From the NCBI RefSeq assembly GCF_001949145.1, contig NW_019091357.1, positions 748,235-812,234 of the forward strand: a stretch of 64,000 nt of DNA, read 5' to 3'. Each line of letters begins with the position of its first letter. Position 1 is the first letter of the stretch. Below, in pieces: positions 62,317-64,000 of the stretch. This DNA is from Acanthaster planci. Its lineage: Eukaryota > Echinodermata > Asteroidea > Valvatida > Acanthasteridae. The notes under the pieces are model-generated. The model was not told the origin of the DNA. It was given only the letters and a program-made list of their open reading frames with translations, and ran no database searches. The translations under genes were made by a program, and so were the position numbers.

Positions 62317-64000
62317 GTAAGGAAATATAACCGAGGCAAAGGCTTAACAGAAGATTTGGATCAAATCTTAACTGTAACCTCCTGAGACATTATGTTTTTT
62401 GTGAACCAGGGTTTAATCTAGGATTTCAAAATCACCTGCCCCTCCAAAGCTAAGGTGAACAGCTATCTGTCCAGTGAAATATGTCAGATTGATATCCATA
62501 GGTGCTATCTGACACCATGTACACACTCTACCGAGTGGTTTAGAAGGAAAGAAAAAGATCTAGTCGCCACTGTTCAAGGTTTGTGTTAAAAATTGGGGTT
62601 TGGAAATATTGTACAAGCAAAATTTACCTCTCTTATGATATATGGGGGGTTCAGCTTACCGGGGGGGAGATTGAATTTGCTGGCATTTTTGTCGGAACAA
62701 ATGCAGCAATAATTCAATTAGATCTGTCTGTTTCTGTGAGCATAAAAACAACGAGCATGAGTGTAAAAAATGAACTTAATGAAGTATGTCTGCCAGTCAG
62801 ACGAGTTTATTAGATTAGTCTAGGCTGCTTTCCATACACTCTCTTGGTCTAAACTCGAGCATGCAACTCAGGTTGTCATGACATGTTCATCATTTGCATT
62901 TGGGATTAAAATGTTGAACAGATTAATATGTAATGAAGCTCACCACGAAATGAGTGATAATTGAAATGATGTGCCTACATAAGACCCTGCACTCTCAGTC
63001 TAGAGGATCCCAAATTAAAAACACTTGAAGCCAGATACATTTCAGCAACTATTACAATGATAACACTGATGGCGATATTCATAATGCTCTGTTGTCTGCC
63101 AGGAAACGGCGTTCAGATCACAAATTCTATGCTGAAACAGGAAAGTCAGATAAATCGGTCATTTTAGGCTAAAGCTATCCATGCCACCCAGTATTGCCTA
63201 TCTGGTTTGAAAGTGTGATGTCACTTTAGTTTAAACTACACCCAATGAGAGCATGCAAGTCGTGGCGTGTCCGCCTTTGTGACGAAATCACTTACAAACC
63301 GGATACTCCTTGGAATGACTCACTGCTTGAAGTACTGATGCATGTAGATATCGATGTAGATGTGCGTGATGCCTTAGTCAAGATTCCCAAAATGCAATGA
63401 ACAACAGAAACCAAAAAACAAGAGAGCAAACAGTAGATAGAAGATAGAAAAGCTCAAGTCTGATTTCACTTTGTAAAACGATTTTCCTTTTTTTTTAACG
63501 TTTCACATATATTTCCTGAGTTCCACATCTATTTGTACATGTACATGCATGCATACCTATAGATAAAGATTTTTCAAATGATGTCACTTGACCAGCAAAG
63601 GCAGTTCAAGAAGCGTTCCAAATCTGCAGCAGCGCATGCATTTTCGAATTTGCGTCTTTCAGTTGGCAATTTCATGTACACCAGAATGCTGGGAGACTCC
63701 AAAGGCGTGCACTTTACCCCGCACATCCGTGTATATTGAAAACTGATGGTCAAAAATCACGTGATTGAAAAACCTGTATAATTATATGCAATAATTATAT
63801 AAGGCTTCTATGCTTTGTTCTAACTTTTTAATTAGAATCATGAATGACTAAAAGCAGAAAAAATGTCACGTTTGAAATAGAAGCAACACAATTGGACTGT
63901 AATTGGCCATACATGTGTGCATTGCATGTACACTGTGCATCTACATTAGCACCCTTGCCAGATAGGCACAGAATACATTGGAAGGACTGCAGTGTACATG
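62317..64000 (+). other. Intron 3 of the kinase gene (partial)
   Basis: No sequence encoding the next conserved kinase segment (the HRD catalytic-loop exon) is seen, so the intron is at least 1.68 kb and runs off the window. It contains AT-rich DNA with TACATG motifs near 63535. Confidence 0.6.

Noticed and set aside
1-64000. CRISPR arrays, bacterial operons, phage genes or Shine-Dalgarno sites
   Set aside because: The window is animal nuclear DNA with spliced genes; no regularly spaced short repeats with unique spacers were seen.

Overview
This is a 64 kb piece of animal nuclear DNA. It has short exons with GT/AG splice sites, introns of several kb, AATAAA poly(A) signals and long gene-free stretches. 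It contains a TGIF-class TALE homeobox gene, secreted C-type-lectin/PAN proteins and a MAK/CILK1-type ciliary kinase. Together with frequent TACATGTAC-type and TAGGCCTA-type motifs, this suggests a marine invertebrate deuterostome, perhaps an echinoderm. That placement is an inference of moderate to low confidence. Two assembly gaps (N runs) lie at 1576-2455 and 48507-48797.

Layout. (1) 1-3500: the 3' part of a plus-strand gene for an acidic, probably nuclear protein that I do not recognise. Its last visible exon runs into the first gap, and two AATAAA signals follow. (2) 5627-10752: a five-exon plus-strand gene whose exons join in frame to a 279-aa Ser-rich basic protein of unknown function. 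One of its introns carries a foldback element of about 360 bp. (3) 10753-21400: no gene seen. It contains a minisatellite of ATTGG (inverted CCAAT) boxes, a small MITE with a possible TAAG target duplication, and a 200-bp element in which a tRNA-like cloverleaf sits between inverted repeats. (4) 22685-23841, minus strand: the main coding exon of a TGIF homeobox repressor, with the homeodomain unbroken by introns. (5) 23842-52197: a desert of about 28 kb, probably the intron or upstream regulatory region of the TGIF gene plus intergenic DNA, with a few repeats. (6) 52198-55992: a lectin cluster. It has two intronless plus-strand genes, each encoding signal peptide + CTLD + PAN/apple-like domain, and a minus-strand fragment with only the PAN part. 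(7) 59586-60010: a second tRNA-like module framed by inverted repeats of about 58 bp. (8) 61346 to the end: the first three coding exons of a MAK/CILK1-family kinase, which continues past the window.

The genes show no common pathway, as is usual for animal genomes; only the lectins form a family cluster. The most unusual structural signal is the pair of tRNA-like (Pol III A-box/B-box) modules enclosed by terminal inverted repeats at 20.2 kb and 59.8 kb. That layout combines SINE and MITE features. The second item is the lectin array, with a stop-codon loss, a cysteine loss, a probable gene-conversion tract and an inverted partial copy.
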